From: Micavibrio_A sp040381535
GTDB taxonomy: Bacteria; Pseudomonadota; Alphaproteobacteria; Micavibrionales; Micavibrionaceae
NCBI GenBank assembly: GCA_040381535.1
Contig: JBEIHF010000013.1
Span: forward strand, 1-52,613
Direction of reading: 5' to 3'
DNA: 52,613 nt
The translations under genes were made by a program, and so were the position numbers. The notes under the pieces were generated by a model. It had not been told where the DNA came from and did no database searches. It saw only the letters and a program-made list of their open reading frames with translations. Below, piece after piece: positions 39,520 through 46,986 of this stretch. Each line of letters starts with the position of its first letter. The first letter of the stretch is position 1.

Positions 39520-41124
39520 ATGCAAAAACATTTTAAAATTCTCTCCGTTCTCGCCCTTATCAGCGCTATCGGCACACCCGTTATGTGTCATGCCATGGGA
39601 GATAAAGACAAAGACAAAACCGAAGCGGCCGCGCCTGCGCCCTCGGCGGCTGCATCGCCCATTCCTCCCGGCGCGCCTGCAACTTTTGCCGACATCGCGC
39701 ATGATCTGCTCCCCGCCGTGGTCAACATTTCTTCCACCCAAAAAATGCAAGAAGAAGGCACCGGCAAAGGCAGGGAAGGACAAGGCGAAGAACAACTGCC
39801 CGGCTTGGAAGATCTACCGATGCCTCAATTCCCACCCGGCTCTCCTTTTGAAGATTTCTTTGAAGAATTTTTGAACCGCCGCGGTGAAGGCGGCGGCCTT
39901 GGTGGCGAACCCGCCATCCCGCCCGCATCGTTGGGCTCTGGCTTCGTGATCGACGCGGAAAAAGGCTATGTCGTCACCAACAACCACGTCATAAAAGACG
40001 CGGACGAAGTGCGCGTAACTTTCGGCGATGATTCTATGCTCGAGGCAAAAATCATCGGCTACGACGAAAAAATGGACCTTGCTGTTTTGCAGGTTCCTGT
40101 CGAAGGCAAAAAACTTACGGCCGTTAAATTCGGAGATTCCGACAAAATGCGGGTTGGCGACTGGGTTCTCGCCATCGGTAATCCGTTCGGCCTCGGCGGC
40201 ACGGTCACGGCCGGCATTGTTTCTGCGCAACAGCGCAACATCAATGCTGGGCCCTATGACGACTTCATCCAGACCGACGCATCGATCAACCGCGGAAATT
40301 CCGGCGGCCCTATGTTCGATCTGCAAGGCGAAGTCATCGGCATCAACACGGCCATCTTCTCACCCTCGGGTGGATCGGTCGGTATCGGCTTTGCCATACC
40401 CTCGAACCTTGCGAAATCCGTCGTCGGTCAGTTAATCGAATACGGTAAGACGCGCCGCGGATGGATCGGCGTGCGTATTCAGAGCGTGACCGAAGAAATC
40501 GCACAAAGCCTATCTCTGCCTCAATCTCACGGTGCATTGGTGGCTTCGGTAACGCCTGATGGCCCCGCGGAAAAATCCAAATTGAAAACAGGCGACGTTA
40601 TCACCACGTTCGATGGCAAAACCGTCAACGCGATGAGAAACTTGCCCCGCATCGTAGCCGAAACGCCGATCGATAAAACGGTCGAACTCAAATTCTGGCG
40701 CGACGGCAAAGAGCAAACCGCCAAAATCAAAGTCGGTGAACTTGAAAAAGCCGAAGAAGCAGGTCTTCTCGATGACGAACCCGATGCACCCAAAGCACCC
40801 GCCGCGGATGACGTAAGCTCTATCGAAGACATGGGCTTTACGGTGGGCTCCTTGAGCGAACAAACCCGCAAACAGTTCAATGTTCCTGAAGACGTGAACG
40901 GCGTGGTCGTGACCAAGGTGGACGGCAAAGGCGAAGCCGCGAAAAAAGGCCTGTCCGTTGGCGATGTTATCGTCGAAGTGGCGCAGGAAATCGTCGACAC
41001 GCCACAAAAAACCAAAGACGCCGTGGCCAAGGCCAAGAAGGAAAATCCCGATGTTCCGGTGCTCCTTTTGGTCAACCGCGAAGGCGATGTCCGCTTCGTC
41101 GCCCTGAAATTCGGCAAGAAGTAA
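39520..41124 (+). CDS. degP: DegP/HtrA family periplasmic serine protease (Do-like)
   Basis: A 534-residue HtrA protease/chaperone. The signal peptide covers about 1-25. The trypsin-like domain has the triad His156 (VTNNHVIKD), Asp186 (EKMDLAVL) and Ser261 (NRGNSGGP). Two PDZ domains follow (about 325-420 and 435-530). The region before the protease domain is acidic and proline-rich (LA-loop-like, about 75-135). It removes or refolds damaged envelope proteins. The position after hflKC is common in alphaproteobacteria and joins two quality-control systems. Confidence 0.95.
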   Translation: MQKHFKILSVLALISAIGTPVMCHAMGDKDKDKTEAAAPAPSAAASPIPPGAPATFADIAHDLLPAVVNISSTQKMQEEGTGKGREGQGEEQLPGLEDLPMPQFPPGSPFEDFFEEFLNRRGEGGGLGGEPAIPPASLGSGFVIDAEKGYVVTNNHVIKDADEVRVTFGDDSMLEAKIIGYDEKMDLAVLQVPVEGKKLTAVKFGDSDKMRVGDWVLAIGNPFGLGGTVTAGIVSAQQRNINAGPYDDFIQTDASINRGNSGGPMFDLQGEVIGINTAIFSPSGGSVGIGFAIPSNLAKSVVGQLIEYGKTRRGWIGVRIQSVTEEIAQSLSLPQSHGALVASVTPDGPAEKSKLKTGDVITTFDGKTVNAMRNLPRIVAETPIDKTVELKFWRDGKEQTAKIKVGELEKAEEAGLLDDEPDAPKAPAADDVSSIEDMGFTVGSLSEQTRKQFNVPEDVNGVVVTKVDGKGEAAKKGLSVGDVIVEVAQEIVDTPQKTKDAVAKAKKENPDVPVLLLVNREGDVRFVALKFGKK

Positions 41125-41136
41125 TTGCAATTTGTT

Positions 41137-41160
41137 CCCCTCGGCGTTATGTCCGAGGGG
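41137..41160 (+). promoter_or_regulatory. Hairpin covering the miaA ribosome-binding site
   Basis: CCCCTCGG (41137-41144) pairs perfectly with CCGAGGGG (41153-41160) around an 8-nt loop. The right arm holds the GAGG that would bind the ribosome, one base before the miaA ATG (41162). No U-tract follows, so it is not an intrinsic terminator. It may restrict miaA translation. Confidence 0.6.
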
Positions 41161-41161
41161 C

Positions 41162-42061
41162 ATGAGCAAAACCATCCATATCATCGCAGGACCCACGGCG
41201 GGCGGTAAATCCGCCCTCGCCATCGAACGCGCCGTTGAGTTGAACGGCGCTATCATAAATTGCGATTCCAGGCAGATTTATTCGGAGTTGCCCATTCTGT
41301 CCGCGCAGCCTTCGGACCAAGATAAAGAAGAAGCGCCGCACCATCTCTATGGAACCTTGCACCCCGACGATACATGCTCAGCGGGATCGTGGCGCGAAAT
41401 AGCGACGCCGATCATCGAAGAGATGCTGGACAAAGGCATCACCCCCATCATCACGGGCGGCAACGGGCTGTACATCAAAACATTGATCGAAGGTATTTCG
41501 CCCATTCCCGATGTACCCTCTGAAATTCGCCTCGCCGCTATTCAAAAACAAAAAGAGCTTGGCAATCCTGCATTCTATGAAGAATTACAAAAGCGTGACC
41601 CAGAAACCGCTGCGCTCTATCACCCGATGCACACGGCGCGTTTGATTCATGCGTGGGAGATTTTAGAAGCGACGGCCAAACCCCTCTCCCAATGGCAGGC
41701 CATTCCCAAAGTCGCCCCGCCCGAGGACTGGATGTTTGACATCACACTCGTTATGCCCGAACGCGAAATATTATACGACCGCTGCAACAAGCGTTTTGAA
41801 CAAATGCTGAAAATGGGCGCGGCGGAAGAATTGGAAGCTTTCGATAAAAAGATCGGGAGCGGCGAAGTATCGAAAGATTCTGTTCTCATCAAAACCGTCG
41901 GCGCCAATGGTTTGCGCGCATGGCGTGAGGGGCGTATTTCCAAAGAAGACGCGATCAACCTCGCCCAGACCGAAACCCGCCAATACGCCAAGCGCCAAGT
42001 GACATGGTTCACCAATCAGGTTAGGCCCGCGAAAAACATCATCAATATACATAATTCTTGA
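41162..42061 (+). CDS. miaA: tRNA dimethylallyltransferase
   Basis: A 299-residue MiaA. It adds a dimethylallyl group to A37 of tRNAs that read UNN codons. The P-loop AGPTAGGKS covers 9-17, 'INCDSRQIY' and 'DQDKEEAPHHLYG' follow, then 'ITGGNGLYIKTLIEGI' and the tRNA-binding 'ALYHPMHTARLIHAWEILEATAKPLSQWQ'. The C-terminal 'TRQYAKRQVTWF' is the usual end. ATG 41162 starts exactly at the conserved domain. The start site is within a strong hairpin. It lies 37 nt after degP. Confidence 0.96.
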   Translation: MSKTIHIIAGPTAGGKSALAIERAVELNGAIINCDSRQIYSELPILSAQPSDQDKEEAPHHLYGTLHPDDTCSAGSWREIATPIIEEMLDKGITPIITGGNGLYIKTLIEGISPIPDVPSEIRLAAIQKQKELGNPAFYEELQKRDPETAALYHPMHTARLIHAWEILEATAKPLSQWQAIPKVAPPEDWMFDITLVMPEREILYDRCNKRFEQMLKMGAAEELEAFDKKIGSGEVSKDSVLIKTVGANGLRAWREGRISKEDAINLAQTETRQYAKRQVTWFTNQVRPAKNIINIHNS

Positions 42062-42085
42062 CTTATGGAGATGTTTTGCTACACT
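42058..42085 (+). promoter_or_regulatory. Promoter of the tautomerase gene
   Basis: TTGACT (42058-42063), 16 nt, then TACACT (42080-42085), overlapping the miaA stop codon and 22 nt before the next ATG. Confidence 0.65.
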
Positions 42086-42107
42086 CCGCTTCATAAAGGA
42101 TTAAACC

Positions 42108-42509
42108 ATGCCCGATATCTTTGTGCATTTCGTAGAAATGACCGCGCCACAGGAAAAAGAGATCGCGCAGGGCATCACCGATATTTTTTGTGAACTGGCA
42201 GGATGCAAACCTCAATCTTTGGCGATAAGATTTGTGAAGGAAAGCTATTACGCAGGCGGTGAACAAATTGCAGACTTTGGCGTGGGTGTTAATCCTACGA
42301 AACAACCTAACTTCCGCATTGATGTGCAGCTCTTCCCCGGGAGACCGCCGGAATTGAAACAAAAGATTACCGATAAGCTGGGCGCTATGGTGGAAAAAAC
42401 CATTGGCGTTCCTGCAGACAAAGTGGAAATGCATACGTCAGATCTGCACAATCAAAATCTGTTCATAGCGGGCGGTGTGGACTGGATCCCCGCCCCTCAA
42501 CAATCCTAA
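42108..42509 (+). CDS. Tautomerase superfamily protein (fused 4-OT-like)
   Basis: A 133-residue protein with two beta-alpha-beta units, as in the fused tautomerases (cis-CaaD/MSAD type). Unit 1 is 'PDIFVHFVEMTAPQEKEIAQGITDIFCELAG' and unit 2 'FRIDVQLFPGRPPELKQKITDKLGAMVEKTIG'. After Met removal Pro1 would be the catalytic base. Substrate unknown. It has its own promoter. The stop overlaps the end of a convergent broken lipoprotein gene by 4 nt. Confidence 0.75.
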   Translation: MPDIFVHFVEMTAPQEKEIAQGITDIFCELAGCKPQSLAIRFVKESYYAGGEQIADFGVGVNPTKQPNFRIDVQLFPGRPPELKQKITDKLGAMVEKTIGVPADKVEMHTSDLHNQNLFIAGGVDWIPAPQQS

Positions 42510-42829
42510 TCGCGGCAATAACCTTCCCCGGATTTCACGACGAGACAATCCTTTTTATCAGTCAGCCATTTCGTGCTTGTATCGATGCCGCTGTCTAGCT
42601 TTATGGTTTCACTTACACCATCCCGTTCGAACTGCAAACCGCCATTACCGATGTGCCCTTCGAAAGTGCGTGGGCCGTCAAGATTGGTCACAGTCACATT
42701 ATAATGCCCGCTTTCCTAAATAACTTCGAGATAAGTTTCTTCCGGTCCCCTCCATTTTCCGTCCCATACTTTTTCACTGGGGGCAAAGTCCTGACAGCCC
42801 GCCAAGGCCAACAAGGCCGTCATTACCAT
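42506..42829 (-). pseudogene. Lipoprotein gene interrupted by an in-frame TAG
   Basis: Reading the minus strand from ATG 42829 gives MVMTALLALAGC, a short lipoprotein signal with lipobox ALAGC. Then follow 'SEKVWDGKWRGPEETYLEVI', an amber codon TAG at 42718-42716, and in the same frame 'ESGHYNVTVTNLDG...KKDCLVVKSGEGYCRD' to a TGA or TAA-type stop at 42506. Joined, this makes a coherent 107-residue lipoprotein. The second half shows the beta-strand pattern 'NVTVTNLDGPRTFEGHIGNGGLQFERDG'. One substitution (for example AAG or GAG to TAG) explains it. It could also be a sequencing error. It follows the DUF3137 gene by 10 nt. Confidence 0.75.
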
Positions 42830-42839
42830 TAATTTTTAT

Positions 42840-43805
42840 TTATGCCGCTTTTTGTCTGGGGTCATGCATCTCTAGATAATCGATGATGGAGACTATTTGT
42901 TCCACTTCATCGCGTAAGATTTTCACGGCGCCCATATCCATGGCGTGTTTATAGATATCGGGCGGCTCGAAAAAATTATACGCGCTAGATATCATAATCA
43001 GCATTTGCTTCTCGAAGTACGCCGTCATGATGTTCTCGCCCTTGTAATGAGTTTTCATATCGATGAGCTTTTCCATGATGACGGGATCTATCAGATAACG
43101 CGCTTCCATCTGATCGGTCGTGTACACATTGAATATTTTTTCAAACGCAGGATCGACGAGATCGGCGCGCATCATCTTGCTGGTCTTCTCCATGAACCAC
43201 GACCCGATGGAATTCTGGTCTCTCACTAAAATTGTGTGACCCAGAAATTTCCGATTCATCTCCAGCAAGATAACAAGCCCTTTGAATTTGGTGACCGTGC
43301 GCCTGTTCTTGCCGCTGCCTTGCGTTTCAGTGAGTTTCAATTCACAAAAATTGATGTCGGTGCCTTTGTAACATCCTATGAATCCGTCCTCGCACACAGC
43401 CTTGTCATACGAAGGAACAATCTTGGAGGGCTTGATTGTCTCCATCGATAGCGAGCCTTTGACGTCATAGGCCAGATCCGCGGCCGCCTTTGCGATGCGC
43501 GGCATGATGTCTTGTTTGTATTGCTTGAGATATGCGCGGCGCGGTTGCGTCACCCATCCATACAACAGCCCCAGCGCAAAAACGGTTACGCCTACAAACC
43601 CGTCATCGCTGTCCTTGAAGGCCATGAGGAGAAACCAATCGATGCGCCCGCATACCGCCGTCAGGACGGCGCCTATGGGCCATGCGATTTTCTTGCGACG
43701 CCCTAGAGAAGCCAGTTTTTCAAGGCGGACCTGTTCCACCCGTTCCAGCGCGGGTTTGAGTTCGGCATAGAGGGTTTCGTTGGCTTCGGCCATGAAATCG
43801 AGCAT
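42840..43805 (-). CDS. DUF3137 family membrane protein
   Basis: A 321-residue protein. The N-terminus is a charged helix (EANETLYAELKPALERVEQVRLEKLASLGRRKK). One or two membrane helices follow (about 41-83), then the DUF3137 domain, with the typical strand block 'CEDGFIGCYKGTDINFCELKLTE', 'TKFKGLVILLEMNRKFLGHTILVRD' and the later 'MEARYLIDPVIMEKLIDM'. The family occurs in many bacteria, always membrane-anchored with a cytoplasmic domain, and has no known function. It precedes the broken lipoprotein gene and is divergent from the ilv leader. Confidence 0.85.
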   Translation of the reverse strand: MLDFMAEANETLYAELKPALERVEQVRLEKLASLGRRKKIAWPIGAVLTAVCGRIDWFLLMAFKDSDDGFVGVTVFALGLLYGWVTQPRRAYLKQYKQDIMPRIAKAAADLAYDVKGSLSMETIKPSKIVPSYDKAVCEDGFIGCYKGTDINFCELKLTETQGSGKNRRTVTKFKGLVILLEMNRKFLGHTILVRDQNSIGSWFMEKTSKMMRADLVDPAFEKIFNVYTTDQMEARYLIDPVIMEKLIDMKTHYKGENIMTAYFEKQMLIMISSAYNFFEPPDIYKHAMDMGAVKILRDEVEQIVSIIDYLEMHDPRQKAA

Positions 43806-43820
43806 ACCTCAAAATAACGG

Positions 43821-43850
43821 TTGCCAAAACGGTCCGTCAGATATTACCTT
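43821..43850 (+). promoter_or_regulatory. ilv leader promoter candidate
   Basis: TTGCCA (43821-43826), 18 nt, then TACCTT (43845-43850). This would start transcription at or within a base or two of the leader-peptide ATG at 43857. No Shine-Dalgarno is present, as expected for a leaderless peptide. The -10 is weak, so the site is provisional. Confidence 0.45.
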
Positions 43851-43856
43851 AAGCCC

Positions 43857-43925
43857 ATGCAAAAGAGCTTTAACATTCTCGTCGTCTTGCTCGTGGTGCT
43901 CCTTACGGAGGCGCTGCAGCTCTGA
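43857..43925 (+). CDS. Branched-chain amino-acid leader peptide
   Basis: A 22-codon ORF, MQKSFN-ILVVLLVVLL-TEALQL. Thirteen of 22 residues are Ile, Leu or Val, ten of them in a row. It lies upstream of ilvB and directly before an intrinsic terminator, the classic design of translation-controlled attenuation. When charged Leu/Val/Ile tRNAs are scarce the ribosome should stall at codons 7-16. That leaves 43910-43916 free to pair with 43950-43956 and blocks the terminator. A ribosome that reaches the stop codon covers 43910-43925 and allows termination. There is no ribosome-binding site; the peptide is probably leaderless, as known for the trp leader of Sinorhizobium. Confidence 0.88.
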   Translation: MQKSFNILVVLLVVLLTEALQL

Positions 43926-43957
43926 CGCGACTTGATGTCAAAGCCGAAACAGCGCTC
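43910..43957 (+). promoter_or_regulatory. ilv attenuator: antiterminator helix
   Basis: GGCGCTG (43910-43916), at the end of the leader ORF, is perfectly complementary to CAGCGCT-C (43950-43957). The latter includes the left arm of the terminator, so the two structures exclude each other. Confidence 0.75.
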
Positions 43958-43984
43958 CCGAAGAAACCTTCAGGGGCGTTTTTT
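43952..43984 (+). terminator. ilv attenuator: intrinsic terminator
   Basis: GCGCTCC and GAAG (43952-43962) pair with CTTC and GGGGCGT (43968-43979) around a short loop, with one mismatch. TTTTTT follows at 43979-43984. It stops transcription 270 nt before ilvB unless the antiterminator forms. Confidence 0.85.
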
Positions 43985-44191
43985 AATGGCCGAAAACATA
44001 AAAACGTGACGAACGAACTATTGTAATTGGCCTACTTATGCAGAAATGGAATGGATGTTATGCAGTATTGTAAATTAAATTATAATATTCTTGCTTTTTT
44101 GGTAACAAAATTACCTTTTGTTTGCAATGCGGCAAGAATTATGACCATAATAAAGAAGAATACGAAGCGACCTCCAATGTGCAACAAGTAC
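43985..44191 (+). promoter_or_regulatory. ilvB upstream region with possible second promoter
   Basis: An AT-rich segment between two terminators. TATAAT at 44081-44086 could be a -10, with a poor -35 (TTATGC, 44058-44063, spacing 17). ATTCTTGC (44087-44094) pairs with GCAAGAAT (44132-44139) and encloses GGTAA/TTACC (44101-44115). This suggests a structured leader of unknown type. Open frames through it (44027-44233, 44141-44233) lack ribosome-binding sites and I do not call them. Confidence 0.4.
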
Positions 44192-44231
44192 AAAGCCGCG
44201 TTTGGGAATACCCAAACGGGCTTTGTTTTTT
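44192..44231 (+). terminator. Intrinsic terminator directly before ilvB
   Basis: AAAGCC-CGTTTGGG (44192-44206, one bulged G) pairs with CCCAAACG-GGCTTT (44211-44224) around AATA. GTTTTTT follows. The hairpin ends 24 nt before the ilvB ATG, so it must be bypassed for ilvB expression from any upstream promoter. Confidence 0.85.
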
Positions 44232-44254
44232 AAAAAGCCATAAGGATCACGGCC

Positions 44255-46072
44255 ATGAAAGATCAAACCAAACACAAGACCCAAGACCAGCAGGATGCCG
44301 GCAAGGTTGTGCAGGTCCCGCTTCCGAAAACCCGCAAGATGACGGGCGCGCAGATGGTGCTCGAAGCTTTGGCGGAACAAGGCGTCGATACGATCTTCGG
44401 TTATCCGGGCGGCGCTGTTCTTCCCATTTATGACGCGATCTACCAGCAAAAAAAAGTAAAACACGTCCTCGTGCGCCACGAACAAGGCGCGGGCCATGCC
44501 GCGGAAGGCTATGCGCGCTCTACGGGTAAAGTCGGCGTATGTCTGGTCACATCCGGGCCCGGCGCAACCAACACGGTTACCGCATTGACCGATGCGTTGA
44601 TGGATTCCATTCCGATGGTTTGTATTACGGGTCAGGTTCCTACATTCCTCATTGGCACGGACGCATTTCAGGAAGCCGACACCACGGGCATCACGCGCGC
44701 CTGCACCAAACACAATTATCTGGTCAAAAGCATCGACGAACTCTCGCAAGTTATCCACGAAGCGTTCCACGTTGCGCGTTCGGGTCGGCCCGGTCCTGTA
44801 TTGATCGACCTTCCCAAAGACATTCAATTCGCCGAAGGCGGTTATTTGTCCAAGGAACAGGCACCGATGCATATCTACCAGCCGCGCACCGAACCTGATA
44901 TGGACGCTATCGAATATGCTGTCGAGATGATGGCCTCAGCAAAACGCCCCGTATTCTATACAGGCGGCGGTGTTATCAACGCAGGCACAAAAGCCTCAGA
45001 AGCCTTGACTAAGCTCGTTCGCGAAACGGGATTCCCGATCACATCCACCTTGATGGGTCTTGGCGCATTCCCGGCATCGGACAAACAATGGCTCGGCATG
45101 CTCGGCATGCACGGAACATATGAGGCCAACTGGTCTATGCATGATTGCGATGTCATGATTTGTATCGGCGCACGTTTCGATGATCGTGTCACGGGCCGCC
45201 TCAATGCCTTCTCTCCACATTCCAAAAAAATCCATATCGATATCGACCCCAGCTCGATCAACAAAAACGTCCATGTTGATTTGGGAATAATCGCCGATGC
45301 AGGCAAAGCCACACAGGCATTGCTGGATGTCTGGAAAAAAAGCGGTTTCAAGGCCAATGCCGATGCCTTAAAAACATGGTGGAAGCAAATCGAAGAATGG
45401 CGCGCCGTCAAATGCCTGCAATACAAAAACAGCAAAGAGATTATCAAACCGCAATATGCATTGGAACGCCTGCGCGATGCGATTGCCAAAGACGGACGCG
45501 ATACGTTTATTTCTACCGAAGTCGGTCAGCACCAAATGTGGGCAGCGCAATTTTTGCCGTTCGACAAACCCAATCGATGGCTCACATCGGGGGGATTGGG
45601 TACGATGGGTTACGGCCTTCCTGCTGCCATCGGCGCGCAAATGGCACATCCCGATGCGCTGTGCATCGACGTGGCCGGCGAAGCTTCTATCTTAATGAAT
45701 ATTCAGGAAATGAGCACCGCCGTACAATACCGCCTGCCCGTCAAAATCTTCATCCTGAACAACCAATGGATGGGCATGGTCCGCCAATGGCAGGAACTAC
45801 TGCACGGTGAACGTTATTCGCAAAGCTACACCGAATCCCTGCCCGACTTCGTCAAACTGGCCGAAGCCTATGGTGGTATCGGCCTGCGTGCCACAACGCC
45901 CGCAGAATTGGATGATGTTATTGCCCAGATGCTGAAAACCGATAAGGTCACGATCGTCGATGTTTGCGTGGACCAGAAGGAAAACTGCTTCCCCATGATT
46001 CCCTCGGGCAAAGCACACAACGAAATGATCCTTGCACCCGATGCCAGCCAGTTTGACAAAAAACTGGTATAA
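44255..46072 (+). CDS. ilvB: Acetolactate synthase large subunit
   Basis: A 605-residue biosynthetic acetohydroxyacid synthase. It joins two pyruvates, or pyruvate and 2-ketobutyrate, in the first common step of Val/Leu/Ile synthesis. The ThDP-activating Glu76 lies in VRHEQGAGH, after GYPGGAVLPIYD (49-60). The FAD-binding middle domain and the C-terminal ThDP site with 'MNIQEMSTAVQY...FILNNQWMGMVRQWQELLHG' are intact. The metal-binding motif, usually GDx, reads GEAS here. The first 28 residues are a polar extension. AAGGA precedes the ATG. It leads the ilvB-ilvH-ilvC set. Confidence 0.97.
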   Translation: MKDQTKHKTQDQQDAGKVVQVPLPKTRKMTGAQMVLEALAEQGVDTIFGYPGGAVLPIYDAIYQQKKVKHVLVRHEQGAGHAAEGYARSTGKVGVCLVTSGPGATNTVTALTDALMDSIPMVCITGQVPTFLIGTDAFQEADTTGITRACTKHNYLVKSIDELSQVIHEAFHVARSGRPGPVLIDLPKDIQFAEGGYLSKEQAPMHIYQPRTEPDMDAIEYAVEMMASAKRPVFYTGGGVINAGTKASEALTKLVRETGFPITSTLMGLGAFPASDKQWLGMLGMHGTYEANWSMHDCDVMICIGARFDDRVTGRLNAFSPHSKKIHIDIDPSSINKNVHVDLGIIADAGKATQALLDVWKKSGFKANADALKTWWKQIEEWRAVKCLQYKNSKEIIKPQYALERLRDAIAKDGRDTFISTEVGQHQMWAAQFLPFDKPNRWLTSGGLGTMGYGLPAAIGAQMAHPDALCIDVAGEASILMNIQEMSTAVQYRLPVKIFILNNQWMGMVRQWQELLHGERYSQSYTESLPDFVKLAEAYGGIGLRATTPAELDDVIAQMLKTDKVTIVDVCVDQKENCFPMIPSGKAHNEMILAPDASQFDKKLV

Positions 46073-46153
46073 ATAAGGCTATATCGAGGAACTCTCCGGC
46101 CCACATCTTTGTTGTTCTTTTAAGGGGCGAGAATGATGAGCAGGAGAGTTGCG

Positions 46154-46348
46154 ATGAATTACAGGTTAAACTTTATCTTGATGCTGTTGGTATTCTCTAC
46201 CGTGACTTTTATGGTCTGCATGACTTACGAGAATATGGATAGCATTAACGTCCAGACAAAATTGCAAGAAATAGGATTGTTGGAGGGTACCACCCATGCT
46301 TTAGTGCCCGTGCGCAAACCCAATCCGATGCTCGCAAGCGTTCAATAA
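46154..46348 (+). CDS. Small membrane protein in the ilv locus
   Basis: A 64-residue protein (MNYRLNFILMLLVF...) with one membrane helix (about 6-25) and a polar C-terminus ending KPNPMLASVQ. AGGAGAG stands 5-7 nt before ATG 46154. A start 7 codons upstream, at 46133, is also possible and has its own G-rich site. It lies between ilvB and ilvH in the same direction. I do not recognise it. Small membrane proteins often tune transporters or enzymes, but nothing here shows that. Confidence 0.6.
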   Translation: MNYRLNFILMLLVFSTVTFMVCMTYENMDSINVQTKLQEIGLLEGTTHALVPVRKPNPMLASVQ

Positions 46349-46397
46349 CCCTTTAAACTCTGGACTTTAACCCCTCAAAGCTTTACAATTTTACCCC

Positions 46398-46955
46398 ATG
46401 GTAAAGAAAAAAGCAGAGAACAGCAAAAGCGTTTATGGTACGGGCCCTGTACACGCCAACATTGAAAAACATACATTGTCGGTTCTGGTCGATAACGAGT
46501 CCGGTGTTCTAGCCCGCGTCGTCGGATTGTTCTCCGGTCGCGGCTATAACATCGAAAGCCTGACCGTCGCCGAAACCGACCACGCCAACAATCTTTCCCG
46601 CATCACGATCATAGCTTCTGGCACCCCGCTGGTGATCGAGCAAATCAAAAACCAGCTGGACCGCCTTGTCCCGGTTCACCGCGTTACAGACCTTACATTA
46701 GAGGGCGAACATGTTGAGCGCGAACTGGCCCTTATCAAAGCCACAGGCATCGGCGAAAAACGCATTGAGGCCCTTCGCACCGCCGACATATTCCGCGCCC
46801 GTGTTGTGGATTCCACGCATGAATCATTCGTTTTCGAAGTCACGGGATCGAGCGAAAAGCTCAATGCCTTCATTGACCTAATGCGCGGGCTTGGTATGAT
46901 AGACGTCTCGCGCACCGGCGTCGCAGCCATGTCGCGCGGCGCAAAAGCAATTTAG
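46398..46955 (+). CDS. ilvH: Acetolactate synthase small subunit
   Basis: A 185-residue regulatory subunit of acetohydroxyacid synthase. The N-terminal ACT domain (about 25-100) contains 'HTLSVLVDNESGVLARVVGLFSGRGYNIESLTVAETD', where valine binds to give feedback inhibition. The C-terminal domain has 'RELALIKATG', 'FRARVVDSTHESFVFEVTGSSEKLNAFIDLMRGLGMIDVSRTGVAAMSRG'. It extends about 20 residues before the usual start (KKKAENSKSVYGTG). It follows ilvB after one small ORF. Confidence 0.97.
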   Translation: MVKKKAENSKSVYGTGPVHANIEKHTLSVLVDNESGVLARVVGLFSGRGYNIESLTVAETDHANNLSRITIIASGTPLVIEQIKNQLDRLVPVHRVTDLTLEGEHVERELALIKATGIGEKRIEALRTADIFRARVVDSTHESFVFEVTGSSEKLNAFIDLMRGLGMIDVSRTGVAAMSRGAKAI

Positions 46956-46986
46956 ATTTTAAGACATTACAAAGGGAATATTTATC

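Noticed and set aside
42506..42697. 63-codon minus-strand frame taken as a gene of its own
   Set aside because: It is better read as the second half of the lipoprotein gene broken by TAG at 42718-42716.
44027..44233. 68-codon frame before ilvB
   Set aside because: No ribosome-binding site. It spans a promoter-like TATAAT and ends beyond a terminator hairpin. A shorter frame at 44141 could be a second leader peptide but has no amino-acid bias.
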